This document shows positions 1 through 15,200 of a stretch of DNA of 64,000 nt, in pieces. A program made the position numbers and the translations under genes. Location of the stretch: positions 1 through 64,000 of the forward strand of contig CAJMPR010000016.1 of assembly GCA_905215345.1 (NCBI GenBank), read 5' to 3'. How positions within the stretch are numbered: position 1 is the first letter of the stretch; the number at the start of each line of letters is the position of its first letter. This DNA comes from an uncultured bacterium. Its GTDB lineage: Bacteria; Bacteroidota; Bacteroidia; Bacteroidales; Bacteroidaceae. The notes beneath the pieces were generated by a model. It ran no database searches. It was not told the DNA's origin and saw nothing but the letters and a program-made list of their open reading frames with translations.

Positions 1-204
1 GGTGTTTCTGATGTTGTTTCATCCTTTGATGTATCACTGTCTGTCTTATTGTCAGATGGTGTTTCTGATGTTGTTTCATCCTTTGATGTATCACTGTCTG
101 TCTTATTGTCAGTCGGTGTTTCTACTGTTGCATTATCCTTTGATGTGTCACTGTCTGTCTTATCGTCAGTTGGTGTTTCTACCTTTACATCATCCTTATT
201 ATCA
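1..204 (-). repeat. 57-bp tandem repeat encoding a Thr/Ser/Asp/Lys-rich linker
   Basis: Units start at 1, 58, 115 and 172, and the last is partial. The first two are identical except at their last two bases; the third has a few changes. Each unit encodes 19 residues of the type PSDNKTDSDTSKDETTSET. The array runs off the left edge, so copy number is unknown. Such hydrophilic linkers commonly span the peptidoglycan before a wall anchor. The anchor itself is not visible. Confidence 0.92.
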
Positions 205-3200
205 GTTGTTACTGTTCTGTCTGCCAAAGCGTCCGGATACAAGTCTGCATAATCTCCAAAGATTTCATCCATTGTATATTCCGTACCTGATAGCATTGAC
301 TTAAAGTATTCAAGATCCTTTTCATCAATAATATCATGACTATCGCCCGTTGTGACAATGTCACCAGGGATCATATCAATTCGTCCAAAATCATACATTG
401 CCTTAGCATACGATTCTTGAACATCAATTTCTGATAAGTAATATGTTAAGTAACCGGCACGTCTTACTGTGATACTATATACGCCAACTCCCGCCGCAGT
501 AATTGTATCTTGCGAGAATTCAAACTTACCGTCAGCTCCTGTTACGACTTTTTCTACAAGTGCGTTATCAGGATCTGTAAGCACATCATATTCCTGTGCA
601 TTAGGGAGTTTATACAAGCTTACTGTGACAACATCGTCGCCGTCAGCAACTGTATTAACATCACCCTTAATGGTTGTTTGTAATTCAGGAACAAGTACAT
701 CTTCATTATCTCTTATAACCTTAACCTTATAACGTCCTGTTCCTCCGACATCATTTGTAATGATAAATTCAAAGTTATATACAGTCTTTGAAAGGTCAAG
801 TCTTGCTACTGTAACAAGTTTATCTGTAACCTGTCTGTCAATTTCAGTACCGTCCATCTTAACTGCAATAGTTGTTTCTGCACTGTCTGTTGTATCTGCC
901 TTTGCGGTAAATTCAATTTCCTGTGCAAGGATCGGAACTTTTACAGTATATGAAATTGTATTCTGTTCAAATTCAGGATCAAGTTCATAGTAATTATCGC
1001 CAGGGTTATCATCTGTTACTTCAAGGTTTGTCAAGAATGCTGTATTCTGTTGAATTACCTTTAGTACATATGTTGTCTTTTCTGTTTCGTCAAGTGATGA
1101 GTAAACTGTTATGAAGAATACATCTTCATTTGTTGTTGTACTCAAATCATAATTATTCGGAACGTTATCAACGTTTTCTGTTGATACACCGTTATGAGTT
1201 ATGATAACCGTATCTGCCGGTTCTCTTGAAACAGCAAGGATATTAATACTTTCCTGACCAGCTTGAACGATTGCCGAATACTTGAATATTTCCGAATCAA
1301 ACGGATCAATTACTTCTGAAGATGTAATGTAATCGTACAAGTCAGTGTCGCCATCGTCAAGAACAAGATTGTCAAGACGAATCTTACTCTGTGCTCTTTC
1401 GCTTCTTCTTACCACTACTCTGTAATGTCCTACATCATTCGCTTGCTTGCTGATAACAGTAAAGTCAATATTTGCAGTTGCGTTATCATCTTCCATAAAC
1501 GATACAGGAAGAATAAATTCTTGAGCTATATCTGTGAACATTTCAACGTCATTTTCTGTTCCCAACTTAGCAAAAACAGTATCGTCTTCATATTCTTTCT
1601 TTATAACAAGTGATACGCTGTTATCTGTATAATCAATTACTGTATCATACAATCTGATAAGTTTATTATAAGCCTTATCAAGTTCATATTTACCGTTATT
1701 CGGATCATCTTCTTCTACAACTGCCAAATCTGCAAGATATGCGTTACTCTTGTCATAAGGTACTCTTATAACTTTCAGAGTATATACCGAGCTTCTTTCT
1801 TCGCTGCCGCCACCAGGAAGAATCTTGTCATAAGTTATCTTAACCAAGACTGTGAAATTATCTTCACTAAGTGGTGTATCAATAGTCTTAGTATAAGCAC
1901 CGTCCACAGCAGGATCATTATAATCTACTGTGCCATCTGCCAATACCTTACCTATTTGAATTCCAACGTTTTCGTAAGATTCTGCAATTACATCAAATTC
2001 ATCAACCGATTTACCGATATAAACATGATAATCTCCGTAATATGTACCGTTAAACTTCTCTGACATTACCGCATCAGGTGATGGTGCAACTCTTAGGTCT
2101 GTCAAAATCGGAACATCTGTCTTATAAATATTAACAATGTATTCCGAAACATTTTCAAATCCGCTTTCAGCATATTCTGTAACTCTGAATTTGAATATTC
2201 CCTTATCTGTATCATCAAGTTGTGCTTTAATGTAATCAGCAAATTGGGTACTTACTGTATAGTCGTCAAGATATTCACTTCTGACAACGTCATTACCTTC
2301 GTAAACATCAAATATTTCAATATAAGTATTATCGTTATATTCTTTACTGATGCTACCGCTTGATGTAAGAACGTCTGTCATTGAATATGCAAACATTTCT
2401 ATATCTGATGTATCAACCATAACATTGTACTTATGTACATTGCCTTTGACTGACTTATCAAATGTACCCATTGTACCGTTACCGTCTTTAACAAGAATAT
2501 CTGTCAAGAACGGTTCAAAGAAGTCTTGTTGCTTATCAGCATTGACGAACAATGTATAAACATAACTGTTTCTGTCATCTGCTGTTACTCTTATCGTGTA
2601 CTTTTCTCTGTCTGTACTGATAAGTTCTGTTATGTTGCCATCCACAACTCTTCTGCCGTTTACTCTTATAACTGCATTTGTGTCATTTACCGTCATATCA
2701 AGCGGAAGATTCTTAACTGCGTCAGTATTTACAACAGCAGATGAATATCCGTCTGTTATATCAACTGTTTCACCGTTTACGGTCAAATCATTAAGTGCGG
2801 TGGCTGACTTACGGATGATTGTCAATGAGTATCTCTGTTTAGCCTTAGAATCGTTTCCTGTTTCTACGATAACCGTTGTTACCGGTTTAGAGATTGTCAC
2901 TGTGTTTCCACCATGTACATTGACATCTGTTCCGTCATATTCCGGTGTTGCATTTATCGTAACCTCATTGACACTGCTATCAACGTAAGCATAGTAGTTT
3001 ACGTCACGAGCTGCGAAGTCAGTTGTAAGTTCTACATTCTTACCGCCGGCTGTCACTGTCAAGTCTTTCAAATCAACAGATTTAATCGTATCGTGAGTAC
3101 GTCTGTTAATTGTAAGTGAGTATACGCTTGTAGGATAATTTGTTACCTTAGATGGATATACCATAAAGATTACTGTTGAATCCTTTCCTGCCGGTGTTGT

Positions 3201-6200
3201 TACATCAAATGTTCCGTCATGATTATTTACAACGTGTGATGTCGATGATATCGTTGCAACAACCGGAACATAATCCTTTGTTTCTTCTACAAAGTGTGTG
3301 AGCAATTCTTCAGTATCAACTTTAATCGTATCAACATCGAACGGCACTGTTACATAATAGTTATGTACCGAAGGATCAAATACAGGAGCCATAGTACCCT
3401 TATCAACTGCAAGATAATCAAGTTCGGCGATTGTATTATCAGGTCGTACAACATTTACAACATAATGTACAGTCGTCTGAGATGCCTTAACTGCCATATC
3501 ACCGTTGCTCTTTACATAATCAATTTCTGATGTAAGAACTATATCAAAATAGTTTGCACCACGTTTTAATTTTGTAATTCCAAGACGGTTATCTCCCATA
3601 TATGCTTTTTCAGCATTTGAAAGTTTTTCTCCGCTGCTTGTAATCGGCATATTATTGATTGTCACATACATATTTGTTGTTTCATCGAAATACGGAAGCA
3701 TATCAATTTCTTCTGTATCCTTATCCACAACAACTGTGTAAGAATATTGATCACTTCTAAACTCAGGTATTACAGGTATTTCTTCATTAGATTCTGTAAT
3801 CTTCAAGCCATCAAGTTTCAAGTCGTTATCATACTGAGCCTTAGCTCTGTCTTCGCCCTTGTTAATTACTACTGTGTATCTTTCCTTTGTTCCAAGTGTA
3901 TTGTCCACTGCAAAAACAAGAACGTTATCACCCTCATATAGTTTAACAGCTGTGATGTCATTCGATATAAGGGTAGCATTATTAAGTTTAACGCTATCAT
4001 GTTGTCTTAAAGTATCATCATCCGAACCTACCGTAGCCTTTACCCATACCTCTGATGTATCGTTAGGTACATTCAGATAATATGCGTGTTCAGAATGATA
4101 GAAGTCACTTGATAATGTATATCTTGATTCTTCTGTTCCTGTTGATGAACTGTAAATCTCTATCGGCAATTCAAGATAAGGTCTATCCTTATTGTATGCT
4201 CTGTTTACGGTTACAACATAATGCTTTACAGTTCCATTAAAGGTTACAACCTTAAACAACAATTCAGTATCACCATAAGGGACATTGGTCATTGTATAAG
4301 TTTGTCCGCTTTCTATCTTAACAGAACCATTATTTGTTGCATTGTTACTTACATAGATGTATGACTTACCATGTACACCTGTCGGATCTGCAATTTCTTC
4401 CGGTCTTAAAGTCGGAGTGAACGATACCGTATCAACGTCATAATCATATGAGATATAGTAGTTTGTCAACTTCGCATTAAATAGCGGAGTAACATTTGAA
4501 CCTTCTGTATAATCCATATGAATTATATCGCCTGTATGTTCAGGAGTTGCACGGTGTGCATCAATTATGTAAGTTTCCTTTGTAATATTATCTTCGGCAG
4601 TTACTGTTATAACAATCTTGTTTGAACCGTAATGAAGTGGCATATCATTTAGTTCTACTGTTGAGCCAAGATTATAATATAATTCTTCGCCGCCTTCTTT
4701 TCTGATTCTTAAATCAGAATGTTCGTCTGCTGCGTCTACTATCAATGAAAGCTTATCTTCGTCATAAGGAATTGCAAGGAAGTATTCGTGAACATCCTTG
4801 TCAAACATCGCTGTAAGAAGTGCATAGTTTTCAGAATTGATGTTTGAAAGTTCAGCATTATGGCTAAGTTCCATCTTACTTGCAGTATCATCTCTTACTA
4901 CCACGTTATTAGGACCGGCAGCTCTATTGATAATTACTGAATAATATCTTGCGTTCTGTACCTTACCGGCACCGTTAGATTCGCTTACTTCAAATACAAC
5001 TGTGTTATCGCCCTTTTGAAGAATCATCGGATATTCAAGCATATTACTTACGAGTGTCTTCTTTTCAACCTTATTATTGTTTGAATCAATATAAGTTTCA
5101 AGAAGATATACATCGCAGTTCTGTGCACCAATGTTCTTTGACAACGAAAGCTTAACTTCCATTGTATCTTCGTCTACTGAGTCATAGTAGTTATAATCAT
5201 ATTGATTATTTACAAATACTCTTGTAAGCGGCTTACCGGTATCAGCTCTCATGATATTAGTCAAGTAAGCCATTTCAGGGTCAAGATTAATATATGAATC
5301 CTTGAACAATTCAATCGCATATTCTGATGTTGTCTTATTAGTGTTATAAACATTGAATATAACTCTTAGTCTGTCACCCTCAACAAGCTTTGTACCGTAA
5401 ACAACCTGACGGCTGCTTACTTGGTTTGAAGACTGATTGTCATTCAAACTTACACGGTTAACGATTTCATAATCAAATCCATCGTCAAACGGCACTGCCG
5501 TTATCATAATCGGTGTTTCTGATTCATCAATTTCTTGAGGAATTGTAAAGTGATAAGTAAACTTATCAGATGTATTATCCTCAACCGGAACTGAAACTGT
5601 ATCATAATATTTATCACCGATTTGAATTATAATATCGTTTAACTTAGCATAATCGTCATTTGCAATTCTTGTTATGCTGAATGTGTAAGTCTTTGTGACT
5701 GTACCGTCTTCTGAAGTTACATTTAGCTTAATGTCGTTTATACCTTCCTTAAGCATAAATTTAACTTCTTCATTTTCTTCAAATATTCCGCTATGTGAAT
5801 AATTCATCGAGTTCTGGATATACTTACCTGTCGCATTATCGCTCATTCTCAAATGCTTAAATGTAATATAAGTATCTGCGTTACTTACTGTGTAAGTATG
5901 GTTAAGCTGCTCAGGTAGATTTTCCGTAAAGTCTCTGTGAATATCTGCATCCGTAGGCAATGTAAAGTCGGCATTAATCAAGTCTGCTTCATTGCTCATA
6001 GCCTCTACGATAAGTGTATAATTTCTGTATACAAGATTTTCAACGTCTGCAACCTCTTTATATTCAGTTACTCCGATATTAATTTCTTGTGGAATTGATA
6101 CCTTATCCTTTGATGTAAATTGCTTTCCTGTTGTGTCATAATAGTCGAATATCTGAGCTGCGAAGCTACCAATCTTCACAAGCTTTCCTACACTGACTGT

Positions 6201-9200
6201 TATAACTCTGACAGTTGCTTCATTTACATACGCAGGCATCTTAGCAATATATGCACCCTTTGTACCATCAGCCTTTACATAATCGGCATCCCACTTAGCT
6301 GTTACCGGCATTGCATAACCAAGTTCATCACTTGTGTCAAATCTTCCTTCAGGTGTACCAAGCATAATTCTTAGAATATCATCTGTTCCCGCCGGTATTA
6401 TTGTCAATCTGAAGTCTTGAACATGAGTTGAATCACTGTTATCAGTCAATCTGATTGTCAATATACTTGTGTTATCCTTACTGTTATGATCATTTGTGCC
6501 GTTTTCGGCATATGCCATATCAGTAGATGTACTTGATGTACCAAGTTGTAAGCCTGCCGAGCTGATTATACTTGTTTTTACATGTGTCGGATCATCTGAC
6601 TGTGCTCTGACAGTCGGTACTGTGTCATAATCAACATATGCAAAATATTCGTTTCCGTAACGTTGTGCTCTTACTCCGTCAACTATTAATGTTTCAAGGT
6701 TAAGTTCACGTTGGTTACGATTAATCTTAATTCTGTAATCCTTAGTTGCAGTAGCGTCTTCACTCTCTACTCTTACGATAAACTTGTTAATACCTGTTGT
6801 AAGCTTAACGGCTGTTACAATAGAATTCAATGCTGCTCCGGCGATATTCTCATGTCCTTCAACTTCTTTTAGTACAGTAATCAATGTACTTGAGTTCTTA
6901 TGAACGTGATTTGCATAAGCATAAATATCTACCTGTTCAACATTTGCTCCTACTGTTACTTCATAATCTTCAGTATCATAACTGTACTTAGGAACTATTT
7001 CATAACCTGTAACACCCAAACCTACTGTTGTATGGCTCAAGTCTGCATCGTTTGATCTGTGATGAACCATAATTGTATACTGTTTTGTATAATCGCCAAG
7101 TATAAGTGTTACCGGCACTTCAGCATATCCGTATTCATCAAGTTCAAGTTCAGACGGTGTGTATGCTCTTGTTACAGGGTTATTGCCACCCTCAACAACA
7201 GGCGTACTCTTTGTCTGTAAGTCATATGTGTCATTATAGTCACTTCCGATATAAATCTTCAGTGTTTCATCAATTCCTTTTGCCTTTACAGATCTAAGTG
7301 CCTCTTGTGCATCGGCAACAAAGATGTATTGGTCTTTAGAATTGTCAATGTTAATCTCATAATCGAATACATTAGGTTTAAATTCTTTACCCTTGAATTG
7401 AATTGGATCTTCTGTCATAGAATCAGGTCTTACTTCAAGTCTGTCAAGTGACATATCAACCGGAATATAATTAATATTCAAGTAATATGCACCGTAGATA
7501 CTTGTATTTGCAGGACGAATTATGAACATAAATTCGTTCTTGCCTTCCTTCAATTCCGTTACACCTGCATTCAATGATCCTGCCGACATACTTCTCCACT
7601 CTTTATCCTGTGCAGATGTATTATTAAGTCTTACCATTTCTACCGACGCCATTGGGTCAATAGCTTTGATATATACATTCGCCGTTGCCGTTGAATTATA
7701 TACATTAGATTCAAATACTCTGTCACCGTTAATAGTGTTATCTTCATCAGGGGCACGTCTTTCAACTGTTAGATAATCAAGAATATTATCTATTGCTGAT
7801 TTATTGATAAGTACCGTATATGTCTTATCAGGTTTATCGGCTGTCAATGTTGAATAGATTGAGATTGGCACATATGTAGTCGCACCTTGAAGTGCAATAT
7901 GTGAATTTGTAACAGTATTTGAAGAATTATTTACCTTAACTCTCTTATTCTGTTCACTCTCTGCTCCTACAACAACGTAGTATTCGACGTTCTTAACATT
8001 TGTGAATATAGCCGTTACGCTTGCTTCTGTCTGATATGTCGGAAGTTCGCTTTCTGCTATATACATTTCTCTATCGTCATCCCAATTTGCATCTATTGTA
8101 CTTTGAACCTTAACTAACATACCGTAATCTGCTTCATCAAGTTTCAAAATTCTCAATGTGTATGGATTTTCGATATTATTTACTGACTTAACAACAAATT
8201 CAATAACTGTTGTGTTTTCAGTTAACGGAACATTCTTAAGTACCACCGCACCCGGTGTTGAACCATCTGAATATCCGTCTACTATGATAGACGACTCTGC
8301 ACTCTTAGGTATAATCTTAATATCAGTCACTGTCAAGTTCATCGGAACTGTGGCGATAAAGCCTGTATGTCCGTCTGTACTTGCAAGTTGACCCTTATCC
8401 ACTCCGTCTTCAAATGTGTACTGAACATAAATCTTATCTACGCCTGTACCAACAGGAGTATTGATTATATCAAGTCTGTAATATGTACAACCGTCTTTAT
8501 CACTGTACTGACCGCTCTTATCACTTTCAGGGTTATAAGAAACACTCGCCGGTACAATTCTGAAGTATAGATGCTTTTCTCTATCGTTTACAACTGTCAA
8601 TCTGTTAGTTGTCTTTAGATACTTAACATCATCATTGTTTACAACAAATTCACCCTTTGTTTCGTCATAAAGTTCGATAGTTGCATAAATGCTTCTTGCT
8701 TTCAATTCAAACTTAGAAGTTGCCGAACCCTCAGGCATATTGATTACATATGTATTAAACATACCTTCTATGCCATTTAGAGTATCTTTTCCTTGTCCGT
8801 TTGAAACTGCACCCACATCAGATAATGTCTTCTTATCTGTGTAATCCTTAATGTCAGATGTCTTTCCGTACTCAAGAGCCGCATCGTTAGACTCACGTCT
8901 GATATTCAAGTTGTATTCCTTGATATTACCCTTACCGTCTTTTGCACGAACTCTTACTGTAATATACGGCTGATTATTCATCGGAACAACAAATCTCATT
9001 CTTTGGCTGCTTGGACCACCAACGTGATGGTCTTCGTCTGTTACCAAAATATTGTTTCCATCTTCATCAGTAGTATATTCAATCGGATAATATGCCGTCA
9101 ACTCTGTTGTCTTATGGTTATTTGTTACATTGACATATGCGTTTACTGCATTCTGGTTAATTAATACCTCATATGATGCAGGGTCTGCCAAACTTGCACC

Positions 9201-12200
9201 TATACTTGAAGGAGTTGCAAGTCTACCCGATTCGTTTTCAAGGTGGCTGACACGCATTACAACAGACAAGTCTGATGTTATATCTCCGCCATCCTTACGG
9301 ATTAATCTTAAGATTACAGGAGTAATCTGGTCAGGAAGTCCGCTTACAAAGTTTGAAGAACCTACATAAATCATATATTCATAAGGTTTTGTAACAAGGA
9401 CTTTACCTTCTGTTGCAAAGCTTGAATTTTCTGAAATATGTTGAGTAAATGTATAACTTTCACTTTCTTCCTTCACATCTGTAATAGCGTCAACATATGC
9501 ACTCTTATCTTTTGTTACAGCTTTGATTGAAACATCCTGTACATCGTATAGAATTTCAGATTCATAAACCGGAATATTATTTTCTGTTCCGATATATGTA
9601 GCTTGGTTACCCTGAACAAATATATCCTCTAACGCAAGGTCATTGTTCTTTCTTGTCAAAGTCAATGTATAAACCTTTGGATATGGATCATTTGCTTGGT
9701 TTGCAACACTTACTATATATGTCTGAACGTTTCCTGTAAAGTTTAGCTTAGCTACGACTGTATGTTTACCTGAAACAGTCTTTTCGTCGCTATCTGCTAT
9801 TTCTTCACCGGTCTGCATATCACCTGTTACCGTAACGATTGCGTCTGAAATCGTAGACTCAAATCTCATTGGTACAATAGTTGCACCATAGTTGATTTCA
9901 GCAGTAATTTCTTCACGTTCATGTGATATTTCTGCAGTCTGATAATAATGTTCCTCATTTACATTATCAACATCTATAATATCATTAGGTGCAACTTCTG
10001 CCAAATGCAATGTACGGTCATTTGAAACACGTTCAAGCAATAGGCGATACTGTTTACCTGTTCCGACTGCAGAACTGTTTACAGTATTTTGCATATTCTG
10101 TGATCTTACATAGATATTGATTGTTACGTTCTGACCCTTTCTTAGACCTGTAACTGTTGTAACCTGTTGCTTAATGTCGTACTTAGCAGCATTATGAATC
10201 TTAATGCTTGCATAATCATGTTCTGTACGTCCCTTAACTTCAACAGCGGTTACATCATTACCGATATAAGCAATGTATGTCGGTATTGAAGTATCTGTAT
10301 AACCGTGACTCTTCATCTCCTCAGCAGAAAGTTCTCTTGTATTAGGTCTTTCCATTGTTTCGATTGTACCAACTTCTCCTGCCCACAACGATACAAGAGT
10401 TTCTTCTTCATCGCCGTCAACCTTTGGATACTGCTTGGTTTCAAGGTTCATATTATCCTTATCCATCGTATAAAGTCTTACTTCATAATACTTCTTAGTT
10501 ACACCGTCTTCGGCGATTGTTTCAAAGTTCATAAATGTATACTCATCTTTATCCATTTCCTGAATCTTATTTGTATACTTATAATGAGCATTACCCTTAC
10601 CGTAAACGTATTGATATTGCTGATTATCATTATAAACTTCGTTTTCTTTACCGTCGCCTACACGAACAATAGTATGTTTCTTATCCATTACAATCTGAGT
10701 TGTAATTTCTGATGCAGCGATTGAAAGCGTTACTGCACTGCTCTTCTTACCTACATCATCTGATGACAAGTAACCCTTATATACAATGACGTCATGTCCG
10801 TTTGCATCAACATAGTTCTTATCGAACTCTTCTTCTGCCATACTCTGAGTATTCATTGTTGCAATCATAATAAGGTCAATATCTGAATCTGCCGAAACAG
10901 TTGTTATATCAACCACATGACTTGTAGAAGCTGAATTATCTTCAGCTGTTATTGTAAAGCTTACTTGTGCCTTTTTATTGATTACATTAATCGGTACCAA
11001 GATATAAGATGTATCGTCTGTCACTGTTTCGTGAACATAACTATTATTAACCTTAGTTACCTTAATAACAGCTTTGTTATTTGTAGATTTGATATAAACC
11101 GGAACAAGAACGTTGCCATCTGCGTCTTCTTCAAGATACTTACTTGAAACAGTTACTGCATAGTGAGCTACACCGCCTACGTCTGTTGCCTCTGTCAAGT
11201 CTATATCGCCGACAGTTGCATCGCTGCCAGGTACGATTAATTTTTCAATAGAAGCGTCGCTTGACTTTCTGTAAATCTTAATTCTGTAATGTACTTGTGT
11301 ACCTGCTTCAGATGTTGAAACAATATCAACGATTGTAGGTACTGTTTCTGTATCTTCATCATACGGATTAATCTTTACATCAACACTGTCACTTCTGTAT
11401 CCGCCGCTAATCTTAGTGTTATAACTGAAATCACCGGATTGGTTAGGAGCTGATTCAGTTCCCGTTGCCGAGTAACTTGTATTCGGTTTTGACAAGTTGT
11501 TATTTGTAAGTGTTTCAACAAACATAGAAACATTTTCTCTTGTTTCGGTCTTATCAATTCCGTATTCATATACATAAATTGTATTACCATTTTCGTCTGT
11601 TTCTGCCTTACTGTTTTCCTTGTTAACCTTTGTATCAGTATCAAGGAATATTGTCAAGTCGTCTTCATCCTTATACATCTGTGATACAAACAAGTTATAA
11701 ATCTTACTTGTACCTACATATTTACCATCACCAATATCTGTTCCGGTTAATTCGTCTGCTGCTTTCATTCCTACTTGTACTTTGATAAGTGTTACTGCAT
11801 TATCACCAATTACAAGGTCTGCTGTCGGAAGAGTATTATCCTTTAATGTTGTACTGTCATACCATTGTGACCATGTTATATGTTCATCATTGTCAGCATA
11901 CAACTTAGCGTCTTTTTCATAAGTTTCGCTACCGTCATTTGGTATATAACCGTATCTTACATAATAGCCGTCCTTGTCAATCTTAATTTGACCAGGAGTT
12001 CCAGGAGTAACTCTTACTGTAAACTTACTGTTGTCAGAATCATATGTTGCTTTGTATCCATTGTCATAGTTATTTTCTGATGCCGGATACATTGTAACTT
12101 CAGGAAGTAGGTTAGCCTTTACAATATCAAGACTGTATGCCTTTTCCGTCTTATCATCTGTTGCCTTTACAAATACATTAGTTGACATTGTATCTGCCGT

Positions 12201-15200
12201 AAGCTTGTAAGCTTCCCATGTATATTTGTTTACTTCATACTTATCATTGTTCTTAGTATCGCTTATCTGAACCTTTGCAAGTGTTTCAACAGTCTTAGCT
12301 ATCAAATCCACTTTTTCAATATCTTCAGGAACATATGCCGTATATCCTGTAATATTGCCATCTACGTCTTTATTAGGAACTGCTATTACAGTTTGTGTTG
12401 TACCGTTAGTGTCAACATATTCAGCAATAACGCTTTCAAGGTTAACTACTGCGTTCTTAATAAAGATTCTCAATGTAGATTCAGAAACTTGCTCATAATG
12501 CTGACCTGTATAATATGTAACCTTTACAGGAATATCAAGTGACTTGCCTTCTTCAAGGTTAGGTACTCTTACTGTACCGACTCTCTGATTCAAAGTATCG
12601 CCATTATATGTATAACTTATATTGACTCTGTTATCCTCAGGAACAAGTCCGATATTCGTATTATCTGCATGGCTTACCAAAGCATTATGTGTTATATTGC
12701 CATCTGTATCAACAAGTTTAGTTGCCTTATCACCGCTTGAACCGTTCCACTCTGTATATGCAGTCAAATCAAGATTGATTTGAGGAACAAGTATAATTGT
12801 GTACTTTTCACGGTTCACTTCATCTGTTGCAATTACATATGCGTATCTTGTAGATACTACTCCGTCTGTAAGAGTTACATTCTTTTCAGTATATGTCTTC
12901 TTCTCATACGGAACACTTGTCATTGCACTGTCAGCACTGATATATACTCCGGCAAGAGCATTATCCTGTGTTGTTGAAGCAGTAAGTTCTGTCAATCTGT
13001 TGATACCGTAAGGAACTCTTACTATAAATTCCTTAGCTGATACAAGATATGTTGTATCAGCATTGATTGTTTGCTCGACACCGTCTGCGTCTATGTACTT
13101 GGCGATTACGTCAATGTCTGTCTTATCGTTAATTCCGCTGATTCTCAAGTATGCTTTTCTGTCAATGCTTATTTTACTTGATGGTCTAATCGAAATTGTC
13201 AACAAGATATGGTCATCATTAATTTCGTATCCGCTTACACTCCATATATTGCTTGCGGTATCTGCTGCCTTTGCTCCATCCAATGAAACATTTACAAGAG
13301 CTTTATCGCTGATTGCCTTTACATATAAGTCTGCCTTATCTGCATTGACAGTTGCTTCATATACATCAGCCGTTGAGCCGTTAATTAATTCTTTCTTAAC
13401 GTTGCTTATTTCTTCGGTATCATTTACCTTAACTGATTCAAGACTTGTATTTGCTCTGTAAATTGTCAAAGTATATGTCTTATCATTTGTACCTGATGAA
13501 GGTTTAACATTGATATTGACATTCTGCTCATCCTTTGTTAATTGATATCCCTTATACTCATCATATGATGTCTTATATTTTGTATTCGGTTCAATCTGTA
13601 CCTTAGCCGAGTCAGATTTTGCCTTTGCCTTAATATCTGTCAATGAAACATTTTCATCTACTATTGCAGCATATGTATCATCGTCAACCTTTTCGGCTCT
13701 GACAATAATCTCCTCGCCCTTAGAATCTTCATATGTTAAGTCAACATAATCAAGATTATTGTTATCATCTTTCTTATAAATTCTTACATATGATATATTA
13801 TTGAACGAGCTTGGAATATTAGCATTTCCTACATTGACTTGAATTTCTGCATATCCGTCCTTCAATGCCAATGATGAATTATAGTAGCTGTTTGAAGATG
13901 TCGTATTCGGCTGAGGTGCTACGTCAGGAAGTATACCTGTTGTAAGTTCTGCATTGACATTGCTTGCCTCAATTCGTATATCTGTATAATCGCCGTCTAT
14001 GAATATCTCATAAATATCAGCTGCTCTGCCATCTATCACTTCTGAAACAGTTGTTGGGTAATATGAATCACCTGATGCGTCAACTGTCTTTAGTTCAAGG
14101 TTTGCAACATATACATTAACTTTATATTCAGTCTTAGCACGTCCGTTAGACGATACAACAGTAATCTTCTTAGCAGTAATCGGTGCCGATACATTTTCAA
14201 GAATATCTGTATGTCTTGCAGCAACAGAGTTGCCGTCTATCTGTACCATTGCTCCGGCATTAGCTGTCTTAGCAATCAAGTCGACAGGTACATCGCTTGT
14301 CTTATCCGAAGAAATCCATGCGTTGTATTCGCCGTTATCTCCCTTAACTGCTTGAACTGTTCCCTCGACGCCGTTACGAGTATATCTTACTTCTACTTTT
14401 TCAAGACCTGTATCTTCATTTGCCTTATATACATTTAGATATATTGTCTTATATGTATTTTCATCGGCATCTTCTGCACGAATCTTGAATTCAAATGTTG
14501 TCAACTCTCCATCAAGAGCCCATTGTTCTTTTTCAAATACGCCGTTATTTGCAGCAGGGTTTGGTAGTGCTGCACCAACAGATGCGTAATCACCGCTTAC
14601 CATAGCATTATTGCCACTTGCAGTAACTTTAACATGAACATTTGCCTTGTCTTCGCTGACAATCAATTCATAAATGTCATTTCCATTCTTATCCGTAGTT
14701 GCGATTGTAAGTGCATTATCCATATCCTCTGCATAAACTTTGACTTCACCGATATTTAGGTTCTGTCTTTCAAGTTTTAGAGTATATCTGTATGAATACT
14801 TACTGTCAGGAACTGCAACGTATACAGGTATATAGAATTCCTTAATGTCTTTTCTTAGATATACATTTCGGTTCCAATCTGTTTCTGTATTGAATTCGCT
14901 TATTCCCGAAGTCGGTACAGTCATGTAGTCCACATTTCCGCCAATTAATGTAGGTAATGTCATTGTAACTTCAGCCTTTGATGAAAGTGCCTTTGTCCAA
15001 ATGTCTATTGTTTCATCGTCTTGGTCGATTTGAAGTGTATAGATACCATTACTGTCAGATGTAAGAGTTGTATAATCATCTTCATCTGCAAGCTTTGTCT
15101 TCATAAATTCAAGACCGCCTACATAATCAGCTCTTTCCAAAACAAGCATGTAGTCAACTGACTTTCTGCCGCTCTGTGAAGTTACTCTTACAACATACTT

